The notes beneath the pieces were generated by a model. It searched no databases, was not told the DNA's origin, and saw only the letters and a program-made list of their open reading frames with translations. From NCBI GenBank assembly GCA_947167555.1, contig CAMVIO010000151.1, forward strand, positions 1-5,347: a stretch of 5,347 nucleotides of DNA. The letters run 5' to 3'. The translations under genes and the position numbers were made by a program. Source of the stretch: an uncultured Selenomonadales bacterium (lineage in GTDB: Bacteria > Bacillota > Negativicutes > Selenomonadales > Selenomonadaceae). How positions within the stretch are numbered: the first letter of the stretch is position 1; each line of letters opens with the position of its first letter. Positions 1 through 5,347 of the stretch are shown here, piece after piece.

Positions 1-3000
1 AGATAGGAGTTCCCGATATGGGCGCGCACATCGCTTTGCGCTTGGGTATAGGAGACCGAGGCCGCGCCGTCCAAGGCGAAGCCTTCTCCCTGTTCCCGCG
101 TCACGTCCAATGCGAGAGCAGCCGCCACCGTCGCGCCGTCCTTCTCGGCGAAATTCTGCACAAGAGCGGCGTGCTCAATCGTAGTTGCGTCGATGCCCGA
201 ATACACCTTTTGGTCGGTCAGGTTCACCGCCGCCGCGCCCGCCAGCGCCACACTGGGCGCGCCGTTCTTCGTCGGGCTGCCCTCCACGCCGTTCAGCGCG
301 TTTTCTGTCGCCGCTTGGTTCGCGTTTCGGCGCGCGTTAATTTGTTCTTCCGTTTCCACCGCGCGGGGCGGCCCGTCGTCGGAAGCGTCCACGTCCCAAC
401 CGCCGGAAGTCTCGTGGTTGTCGAGGGAATCGCCGTAATCCCAACTGTAATCATCGTCATAGGAAGAATCGTCATAGCCGAGGGGCGCGCCGAGCAGCGG
501 CTGATGGCCCCGGCTCTTCGTCTTTTCCGATTGCTGCCAGGTGATGGCGGTGGCTCCGCTCCACGAGCCGATGAAGGAAGCGTCCTCCGCCTTGGCCTTG
601 AGCTTCGCCGCGTCGCCGTCGTCCGTCTGGTGGAGCCTGACAATCGCGCCGTCGAGCTTCGCCGTGGTTTCCGACTTGACGTCGTTGACCGAAACGCTGC
701 CCGCGAGGGCGATGTTCGGCTTCGGGATTTTCGTTTTCTTTTCCCGTCCGGGGAGCTTTTCGAGGTCGTTTGAGCCTTGGTCGCTGTTCGCCGTATGGGA
801 AAGGGCTTCTTTCGTATTGTCGTATAGGTCGTCGGAGGAATCGTCCACAAGCTCGTCGGCGTGTTTTTCCGCCTTTACAAGATTTTCATTTCCCGCGAGG
901 ACATTTCCCGGCTCCGCCGCGCCGCTTTTGTCTTTGCCCGTGGTGGAAGCCGTGCCCGCCACGGCGATGGTGTTGATCACGCCGTCGGTCAGCGCGTCGA
1001 GATTCACCGAGGCCGCGTCCAATGTGCCGGAGACGTTCACAATGTTTGCGATATCGTACTCCGTCACGGCAACGGAAGCGCCCATCGCCGCGCCGTTTGC
1101 GCGGGAAATCGCGCCCACCACGTTCGTCAGCACCGTATCGGAGCCGCCGCTGATATTGACGCCGCTGTGCCTTGCGGCATCGTCCAGCGATTTCGCGTTG
1201 AGCTTCGCGCCGCTGCCGACGGTGACGCCACTTTTCGCGTTCCCGTCCAGAACGCCCGCCATGCCCTGCACGCCGACGGTGGAGGCTTCGCCCGCGCCGA
1301 AGGTGATGTCCGTCGTCACCGTCTCGTTGTTTCCCTGCATGGTCACGCCGTTCCCGATCGCGGCGTGACCTTCGTTATCTATTGTCTTGGCGTAGCCAGT
1401 AATCTCCGCGTGCTTTCCGACGGCGACGCTGCCGTCCGTGTTCCGAGTGGCGACGCCCACCGTGCCGCCTACGGCGTTGGGCCCGGAGGCGTTGTCGGAA
1501 AAGGCTAGCACTTGGTTCCACGGGAGCTTTTCCGTATAATCTTTACCATGAAGGCGTTTCTGCTCCAGCCAGTTAAAGATGGGCATGAAATTCAGATCAA
1601 TGTTGACGCGCCCGTTCATCGCGACGGTGTTCTGCTTCGTGTCCGCCCCGACGGCCGCCGCCCCCTTGGCCGCCTCGATGACGGCATAATCCCCCAGATT
1701 GACGTTCGCCTTGTTGTCGAGACGGTTGACGTTCACCGCCCCCGCCACGGAAAGCTCCGTGCCGCTGTGCCGCCCTTGGTTGAACTGTGCTGCGTTTTCG
1801 TTGCTGCTGCCCACGGCGTTCACGCTGGCCGCCGCGACAAAATTGCCGTAGTTCTCCGGCTTGGCGAACATGGTCATGTAACGATTGAGAGAATTATAGA
1901 TGGAAGTGAGCTCGCTGCTGAATTTATTGTCTTTGGCGTTGGAAATTTTGTTGAGGCCCGCGAAGAAGGAGGCGATATTTTCGGCAAGGCCGCCGATGGA
2001 GTGGGGCATATTCGTGACTTCATCGCCGATATAGTCGTTGATGTCGAGGCCGGTGGTGACAGTCACTTCCGTGCGGATGTCCCACATCGCCTGCTCAATG
2101 GCCTCCATGACGTCCGAAAAGTCCTCGGCGTCGTCCAACCCCTTTAAATCGTTATAAATTTTCACCAGATTGTTGTACACCAGCTCGTAATCCGCAATCA
2201 TAGCGTCGACGCGACCCCAGTCCTGATGGCTGAGGGCGCGGACGTCCACGCTGCCGCCGGAAATCTTGGCGTGCTGCTCCGCCGTGCCGTTTTCTATCTC
2301 CACATTGGCGGCGTTTTTGAGATTGGCGACGAGCACCGCCGCGTCCAGCTCCACGGTGCTGGACAGATTTTTATTGACGTTCGTGAGGGTGCCCATAGAG
2401 GTCATAAAGACCTCGTCCATCTGGGTCGCCGCGCCGATATTCACCGCACCGTTTTCGCCTTTGATCTCGCCCGTTTTGCCGATGCGAACCTTCGCATGGT
2501 TTGTTTCATTCGCCACGGCGACACTGGCCCCCGCCGTCAGGTATTGGGAAAGGTTTTGGAGCGCGTTGCCCGCCGACGAGCCGACGACCGCGCCCGCGCC
2601 GGATTGGAGAGACGTGCCGGAACTGTCAACGCCGATGCTGTCCGCCACCATGTCCATCAAGGTGCTGCTGTCGTCGTTATCCGTCCCGCCGACCGCCGCC
2701 TGCCGAATATTCGAGTTTGCGTTCGCGGCATCGTTTTCCTCCCGCTTTGCCGGGGGATTCTTGCCCACGAGGGCATTGTTCGCCGAGACGTTGTTCCGGG
2801 AAATGGTGTTGAGCGCCTTGACGGAAACCGTCGAGGCGTCCACCGCCGCGCCGCCATCCGTTTGGGCCTTTCCCGACACCGCGCCGTCGATGCTCACCGT
2901 CGCGCCGCTCTTGTAGTCCAGCACGGAAACGCCCGTCGCCGCCGCCGCGCCGGCGCTGGCCTGCACCGTGGCGGTCACGTCGATGCTGTTTGTCGCGGTG

Positions 3001-4757
3001 GCCGCCACGTTTACGATATGCTCGTCGCTCTTTACGGACGCGCCCTCTTTAATCTCCACATTCGCGGTGTTTGTCCCGGTGGCGATGGCAACCGCCGCGT
3101 CCGTCAAAGCGGCGGAACCGGTCTTTGTCGGCGCGACGGAAGCCACCGTAGCGGTGGCGCGGATGGTGTCGCTGGCGGTTGCCTTCGTCTCAACCGCGCC
3201 CTTGGCCGAGAGATTGCCCTCAATGGTGACGTTCGCGCTGTTGTACCCGCCGAGATACGTAACGCCAGCCCCCGCCAGCCGAGCCGTATCCTTGTACGGC
3301 GACGCGCCCACCTTGTTTTCCCGTCGGGTATAGGAATCGTCGATTTTCGTCGTCGCCGAGGTGATGTTGTTCGTGGTGGCGTTGGCGTTCACCGAAAGGG
3401 CGGGAATCGCGGTGCGAAGCCCGTCCGCGTCCAAAATGAAAGCGCTCGCCTCGTCCGTCTTCCACACGGCATCCCGCGTCGCGCGAATCAAGGCGTCCTT
3501 GCCGACGCTCACGTTCGCTTTTGTTTCCATATAGCTGTATATGGGCGTAACATTGAGCGTACTGGCGAGCTTGTCGATTTTGTACCAGCTTTCATCAAAG
3601 CCGAGCGCGCCTTTGACCTCTTTTGAGATATTCTCCCTCTTGTTCGCGTCGTTGGTGCTGTTGTATTGGTTGTAGGCGGTGGCACTGATGTCCACGGTCT
3701 TGCCCGTGACGCTGCCGTTCACCGTGGTGTCCGCCGTAACAAACACAATCTGCCCCAAGGGGTTCGCGCCCTCGTCGAGGAGGAAGTTCAGCCCTTGGGA
3801 CGCCTCGCTCTTGACGGAAATATCCTCGTTCCGAGCCGAGGAAGAGAGCTTCGCCGCGCCCCGGGCGTTGATTTGCGTCCCCGCGTCCGTCGTGACCGTC
3901 GCTTCGCGGGTCATATAACCGAGCGCGGAGAGCCCCTCGTCCGCCGCCGAGGGCGCGGTGCTGTGGGCCACGGCGGAAAGCACGATGTCGCCGGAGGCGT
4001 TCTCGCTGGCCGTCAGCGTAGTACTTGTTACGTCCGACGCAAGCCCCGAAGTATTGACAACATCGGTAAAGTCGATGCTGTCCGCCGTCCGCAGGATTGC
4101 GCCCTGCGCCGCGTTTTCCGCCTTCACGACGTTGATGGCTCCCGCGCTGATGTGGATGCCGTCCACCGCGTTGAGATGCCCTGCGACGGAAATTGTCCCC
4201 GAGGGATTGACGGCAATTTCGCCATTTGTCAGGTTGGCGGGGTCGAAGCCTTCGTCACTGTATTTCACGTCGCTGATATGCGCGGGCGTGACGAGGTTGA
4301 TGCTGCCCGCGTTGATGACGCCGGACGCACCCACGGTAATGCCCTTTTCGTTGATGAAATAGAGATTGCCGCCGATACTGTGATTCCGCAGGGCGTTCAC
4401 GACGCCGTTGATGACCACGCCGTCCGGGTCGTTGACGACGTTCAAAAGGTTCAGCGCATTGGCGCTGTCCTTCGATGTGCCGAACCACAGATTCGCGATA
4501 TTGCCATTGTCGAGGTTGAATTTGGAAAACACATTATAGGCGTTGCTGCCCGCGACGCCGTCCGCCAAGATGTCGAACACGCCGCCGTTCTGCGCAATAG
4601 TCCCCGCGTTGGCGCTGTCCGCCTTTGCAATATCGCTGGCGCGCACGTGGACGGGCGACAGCAAAAATCCCGCCGCCGCAAGCCCGACTGCGATATGCCT
4701 TCCAATCTCGATGTGTAATCCGTTTTCCCTGCGCATTTTCCGAATCCATCCCGACAT
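1..4757 (-). CDS. Large LktA-like filamentous adhesin / TPS exoprotein (TpsA), 3' end outside window
   Basis: This is a secreted TPS exoprotein, probably a surface adhesin or leukotoxin-like filament. The frame is open from ATG 4757 to base 1: 1585 codons by hand translation, no stop. Order of parts: signal peptide 1-40 (basic R6, K7, R9, R10; hydrophobic 22-34; cleavage after V38-R39-A40); TPS domain about 41-270 with NAYNVFSKFNLD (72-83), GVVINGVVNAL (113-123) and GGNLYFINEKGITVG (129-143); then Ala/Gly/Val/Asn/Thr-rich degenerate repeats typical of a beta-helix. Non-repeat interruptions lie at 847-965, 1051-1088, 1290-1347 and 1427-1472. No cysteine was seen. The start is supported by AAAGGA nine bases upstream; an in-frame ATG at 4766 is an alternative, and an in-frame TAG at 4785-4787 bounds the frame. 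It follows the transporter gene by 56 bp, so the two are probably one operon. Adhesin versus toxin activity cannot be decided here. TPS assignment is strong; the LktA-type subfamily is from remembered motif similarity. Confidence 0.93.
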   Translation of the reverse strand, partial: MSGWIRKMRRENGLHIEIGRHIAVGLAAAGFLLSPVHVRASDIAKADSANAGTIAQNGGVFDILADGVAGSNAYNVFSKFNLDNGNIANLWFGTSKDSANALNLLNVVNDPDGVVINGVVNALRNHSIGGNLYFINEKGITVGASGVINAGSINLVTPAHISDVKYSDEGFDPANLTNGEIAVNPSGTISVAGHLNAVDGIHISAGAINVVKAENAAQGAILRTADSIDFTDVVNTSGLASDVTSTTLTASENASGDIVLSAVAHSTAPSAADEGLSALGYMTREATVTTDAGTQINARGAAKLSSSARNEDISVKSEASQGLNFLLDEGANPLGQIVFVTADTTVNGSVTGKTVDISATAYNQYNSTNDANKRENISKEVKGALGFDESWYKIDKLASTLNVTPIYSYMETKANVSVGKDALIRATRDAVWKTDEASAFILDADGLRTAIPALSVNANATTNNITSATTKIDDSYTRRENKVGASPYKDTARLAGAGVTYLGGYNSANVTIEGNLSAKGAVETKATASDTIRATATVASVAPTKTGSAALTDAAVAIATGTNTANVEIKEGASVKSDEHIVNVAATATNSIDVTATVQASAGAAAATGVSVLDYKSGATVSIDGAVSGKAQTDGGAAVDASTVSVKALNTISRNNVSANNALVGKNPPAKREENDAANANSNIRQAAVGGTDNDDSSTLMDMVADSIGVDSSGTSLQSGAGAVVGSSAGNALQNLSQYLTAGASVAVANETNHAKVRIGKTGEIKGENGAVNIGAATQMDEVFMTSMGTLTNVNKNLSSTVELDAAVLVANLKNAANVEIENGTAEQHAKISGGSVDVRALSHQDWGRVDAMIADYELVYNNLVKIYNDLKGLDDAEDFSDVMEAIEQAMWDIRTEVTVTTGLDINDYIGDEVTNMPHSIGGLAENIASFFAGLNKISNAKDNKFSSELTSIYNSLNRYMTMFAKPENYGNFVAAASVNAVGSSNENAAQFNQGRHSGTELSVAGAVNVNRLDNKANVNLGDYAVIEAAKGAAAVGADTKQNTVAMNGRVNIDLNFMPIFNWLEQKRLHGKDYTEKLPWNQVLAFSDNASGPNAVGGTVGVATRNTDGSVAVGKHAEITGYAKTIDNEGHAAIGNGVTMQGNNETVTTDITFGAGEASTVGVQGMAGVLDGNAKSGVTVGSGAKLNAKSLDDAARHSGVNISGGSDTVLTNVVGAISRANGAAMGASVAVTEYDIANIVNVSGTLDAASVNLDALTDGVINTIAVAGTASTTGKDKSGAAEPGNVLAGNENLVKAEKHADELVDDSSDDLYDNTKEALSHTANSDQGSNDLEKLPGREKKTKIPKPNIALAGSVSVNDVKSETTAKLDGAIVRLHQTDDGDAAKLKAKAEDASFIGSWSGATAITWQQSEKTKSRGHQPLLGAPLGYDDSSYDDDYSWDYGDSLDNHETSGGWDVDASDDGPPRAVETEEQINARRNANQAATENALNGVEGSPTKNGAPSVALAGAAAVNLTDQKVYSGIDATTIEHAALVQNFAEKDGATVAAALALDVTREQGEGFALDGAASVSYTQAQSDVRAHIGNSY
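342..479 (-). other. Asp/Tyr-rich acidic tract in the exoprotein
   Basis: Residues 1427-1472 hold GYDDSSYDDDYSWDYGD (1427-1443), then D-N, W-D-V-D-A-S-D-D-G and E-T-E-E. Thirteen Asp and six Glu/aromatic-flanked positions sit within a short span that is otherwise uncharged on both sides. It may be a flexible acidic loop or a metal-binding patch, but no canonical calcium-repeat consensus (such as RTX GGxGxD) is present. Confidence 0.5.
717..890 (-). other. Charged linker in the exoprotein
   Basis: Residues 1290-1347 are a low-hydrophobicity stretch. An acidic half (DELVDDSSDDLYDN, 1301-1314) is followed by a polar part and a basic, Pro-containing end (GREKKTKIPKP, 1337-1347), after which a beta repeat restarts at I-A-L-A-G-S-V-S-V. 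It is likely a disordered spacer or surface loop between beta-helix sections. The K-K-T-K run could be protease-sensitive, but that is only inference. Confidence 0.5.
1863..2219 (-). other. Predicted alpha-helical insert in the exoprotein
   Basis: Residues 847-965 break the repeat pattern. Composition changes from Ala/Gly/Thr/Val to Asp, Glu, Leu, Ile, Met, Tyr, Trp and Phe, with heptad-like runs such as DAMIADYELVYNNLVKIYND (851-870) and FSDVMEAIEQAMWDI (880-894), and later L-A-E-N-I-A-S-F-F-A-G-L (924-935) and L-T-S-I-Y-N-S-L-N-R-Y-M-T-M-F (950-964). The beta repeats resume at F-V-A-A-A-S-V-N-A-V (973-982). I do not recognise a named domain; the helix prediction is by eye. Confidence 0.6.
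3948..4637 (-). other. TPS / haemagglutination-activity domain (LktA-like)
   Basis: Residues 41 to about 270 form the secretion domain, which by family knowledge is bound by the POTRA domains of the transporter and starts the beta-helix. Visible family traits are a conserved Asn-rich 'N-A-Y-N-x-F-x-x-F-N' stretch (72-81), the block L-W-F-G-T with A-N-A-L-N-L-L-N (90-106), I-N-G-V-V-N-A-L (116-123), and the G-G-N-L-Y-F-I-N-E-K-G-I-T-V-G block (129-143) followed by V-I-N-A-G-S-I-N-L-V-T-P-A (147-159). The FHA-type NPNG box is not present as such; NDPDG (109-113) lies in a comparable place. The C-terminal limit is approximate. Confidence 0.8.
4638..4757 (-). other. Signal peptide of the exoprotein
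   Basis: Residues 1-40 form a long Sec-type signal. The N-region of about 20 residues is basic (R6, K7, R9, R10, R20). A hydrophobic core follows (IAVGLAAAGFLL, 22-33), then S-P-V-H-V-R-A, with likely cleavage after A40. The mature protein would start S-D-I-A-K-A-D, where LktA-type TPS domains usually begin. Long N-regions are common in TPS exoproteins, but I do not see the classic ESPR consensus of proteobacterial members. Confidence 0.8.
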
Positions 4758-4813
4758 GTTTCTCATTCCTTTCAGCTTCCGTGCCTATATCATCTTGCCT
4801 TAATCAGTGATTT
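4758..4813 (-). other. Intergenic gap of the transporter-exoprotein operon
   Basis: These 56 bases separate the transporter stop from the exoprotein start. They are more AT-rich than the genes. I see no inverted repeat with a T-run on the minus strand that would act as a terminator, and no convincing -35/-10 pair. Same strand and short spacing suggest co-transcription from a promoter upstream of the transporter, outside the window. Confidence 0.6.
4767..4772 (-). promoter_or_regulatory. Ribosome binding site of the exoprotein gene
   Basis: AAAGGA on the minus strand lies nine bases before ATG 4757 and supports that start. A second purine run, GGAAG at 4776-4780, lies nine bases before the in-frame ATG at 4766, so a start three codons earlier (M-R-N-M) is also possible. 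The AAAGGA abuts the 4766 ATG and cannot serve it. Confidence 0.7.
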
Positions 4814-5347
4814 CTAAAACGCCGCCGTTGCCGTCAAATGCACCCTTGCCTTGTCTACCTTGCCTTCGTCCAGTTCCCGGCGGAGCGGGAAGCCCACCGC
4901 CACGTCCACCGAGAGGATATTTGCCACCCGCGCCCGAAGGCCGACGCCCGTGCCCGCGAGGATATAATGCTCCGGGCGGTTCCCGCCCCACAGCCCGCCG
5001 TAGTCGAAAAAGCCGTACAGCGAAAGCTCCCGTTTCTTCGTCAGCGGCACCGCGTATTCAATGCCGAGGCAGTACCCGTTGTCCGCGTCGATCGCGTTTT
5101 CCTTATAGCCGCGCACGCTGTACGCGCCGCCGAGGAGAAACTGCTTCGACGCCCTGAGGTCGTCCCGCTCGCTCATCTGCGCGTTCGCCCGGATCGAGAG
5201 GAGCTGCCCGTCGCCCACGCCCTGTTGGTAGAGCCAATTTCCCGCGAAGAAGCCGTAGTTTTCCGAGGGCTGGAAATTCGCCATCATGGAACTGTTTTCC
5301 CATCGCCCGCTCGTATAGGCGTAGCGGTGGTAAAAGGCGCGGCGCGG
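4814..5347 (-). CDS. TPS outer-membrane transporter (TpsB, ShlB/FhaC/HecB family), C-terminal part, 5' end outside window
   Basis: This is the C-terminal 177 residues of a beta-barrel transporter that exports the exoprotein encoded just downstream across the outer membrane. The frame is open to base 5347, ends with TAG at 4814-4816 and finishes in Phe, the usual C-terminal residue of outer-membrane barrels. Counting from the first codon in view, GGAYSVRGY carries the loop-6 motif VRGY (78-81; bases 5105-5116), and FFDYG (113-117) carries the F-x-D-x-G barrel motif. In FhaC the loop-6 Arg pairs with this Asp inside the barrel; here R79 and D115 are both kept. VRGY lies 96 residues from the end, close to its place in FhaC. 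Alternating polar and hydrophobic residues throughout fit transmembrane strands. The POTRA domains and signal peptide should lie beyond the right edge. The ATG at 5287 is an internal Met, because the frame continues upstream with barrel-like sequence (FYHRYAYTSGRWENSS). Confidence 0.93.
   Translation of the reverse strand, partial: PRRAFYHRYAYTSGRWENSSMMANFQPSENYGFFAGNWLYQQGVGDGQLLSIRANAQMSERDDLRASKQFLLGGAYSVRGYKENAIDADNGYCLGIEYAVPLTKKRELSLYGFFDYGGLWGGNRPEHYILAGTGVGLRARVANILSVDVAVGFPLRRELDEGKVDKARVHLTATAAF

Larger units (their letters stand above)
3..3278 (-). repeat. Degenerate GAxVxV beta-helix repeats of the exoprotein passenger
   Basis: From about residue 494 to the window edge the protein repeats a loose unit: G/A-A-x-V-x-V, a polar turn of 5-10 residues, then A-x-V-x-I/L, a Gly-containing turn, and a further V-x-V-x-A strand. 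Clear copies start near residues 497, 554, 607, 742, 805, 1005, 1226, 1351, 1505 and 1563. Examples are AGVTYLGGYNSANVTIEG, GASVAVANETNHAKVRIG, GASVAVTEYDIANIVNV and AASVSYTQAQSDVRAHIG. Spacing is irregular, roughly 50-70 residues where adjacent and much more across the inserts. The copies are too diverged to be recent DNA duplications. The pattern fits a right-handed beta-helix filament, as in LktA-type adhesins. Confidence 0.65.

Noticed and set aside
342..479. RTX-type calcium-binding repeats
   Set aside because: The acidic tract lacks the G-G-x-G-x-D nonapeptide periodicity.
293..850. 185-codon minus-strand frame
   Set aside because: Out of frame with the exoprotein across its charged linker and acidic tract. 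The Arg/Ser/Thr-rich product is a frame-shadow.
18..1508. Overlapping plus-strand frames (18-773, 541-1368, 861-1508)
   Set aside because: Several overlapping frames on the same strand cannot all be genes. All are low-complexity Arg- or Ser/Ala/Phe-rich readings of the opposite strand of the passenger repeats.
2226..3626. 466-codon plus-strand open frame
   Set aside because: Antisense shadow of the exoprotein gene. Its product is rich in Arg, His and Gly with no domain pattern, as expected when GC3-rich codons are read in reverse. No Shine-Dalgarno site or family motif supports it.
3666..4718. 350-codon plus-strand open frame
   Set aside because: It lies opposite the TPS domain and signal peptide region, which carry recognisable motifs on the minus strand. 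Its Arg/Val/Asp-rich product has no recognisable features.
1..4757. Classical autotransporter (type Va) in place of a TPS exoprotein
   Set aside because: A separate dedicated transporter sits immediately upstream and the N-terminus has a TPS domain. The C-terminal end is not in view, so a fused barrel cannot be formally excluded, but it is unlikely.
4758..4813. Terminator or separate promoter between the two genes
   Set aside because: No stem-loop with a T-run and no clear -35/-10 pair could be found in the 56 bases.
4807..5157. Plus-strand frame rich in Pro and Arg
   Set aside because: Antisense to the transporter, which has clear VRGY and C-terminal Phe hallmarks on the minus strand.
4814..5287. 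Transporter starting at ATG 5287 as a complete small protein
   Set aside because: The frame is open to the window edge with barrel-like sequence before this Met, and known transporters of the family are over 500 residues. It is an internal Met of a gene cut by the window.

Overview
The window reads as the core of one two-partner secretion (TPS, type Vb) operon, entirely on the minus strand. Reading right to left: the C-terminal third of an outer-membrane TpsB/ShlB-FhaC-type transporter (4814-5347, 5' end outside the window), a 56-bp gap with no visible terminator, then a very large TpsA exoprotein that starts at 4757 and stays open to base 1 (1585 residues seen, 3' end outside the window). 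I translated the exoprotein frame codon by codon and met no stop and no frameshift.

The exoprotein has a signal peptide (residues 1-40), an N-terminal TPS/haemagglutination-activity domain that most resembles the leukotoxin LktA type of filamentous adhesin (about 41-270), and a long passenger of degenerate 'G-A-x-V-x-V ... A-x-V' repeats, as expected of a right-handed beta-helix. The repeats are interrupted by a roughly 120-residue predicted helical insert (847-965), a charged linker (1290-1347) and an Asp/Tyr-rich acidic tract (1427-1472). I saw no cysteine in the 1585 residues.

The transporter fragment keeps the family hallmarks: a VRGY loop-6 motif, the partner F-x-D-x-G motif and a C-terminal Phe. 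The pair is therefore probably functional. By family knowledge, the exoprotein crosses the inner membrane by Sec, its TPS domain is recognised by the POTRA domains of the transporter, and it is threaded through the barrel and folds on the cell surface.

The organism must be a diderm bacterium. The GC-rich sequence with strong GC3 bias (GGC, GCG, GAC, AAC, GTC codons), the purine-rich Shine-Dalgarno sites and the LktA-like TPS domain together suggest a Negativicutes-type diderm Firmicute (Selenomonas-like) or a Synergistota relative. This is inference with low to moderate confidence. No RNA gene, mobile element or CRISPR array was seen. The many plus-strand open frames are antisense shadows of the exoprotein gene.
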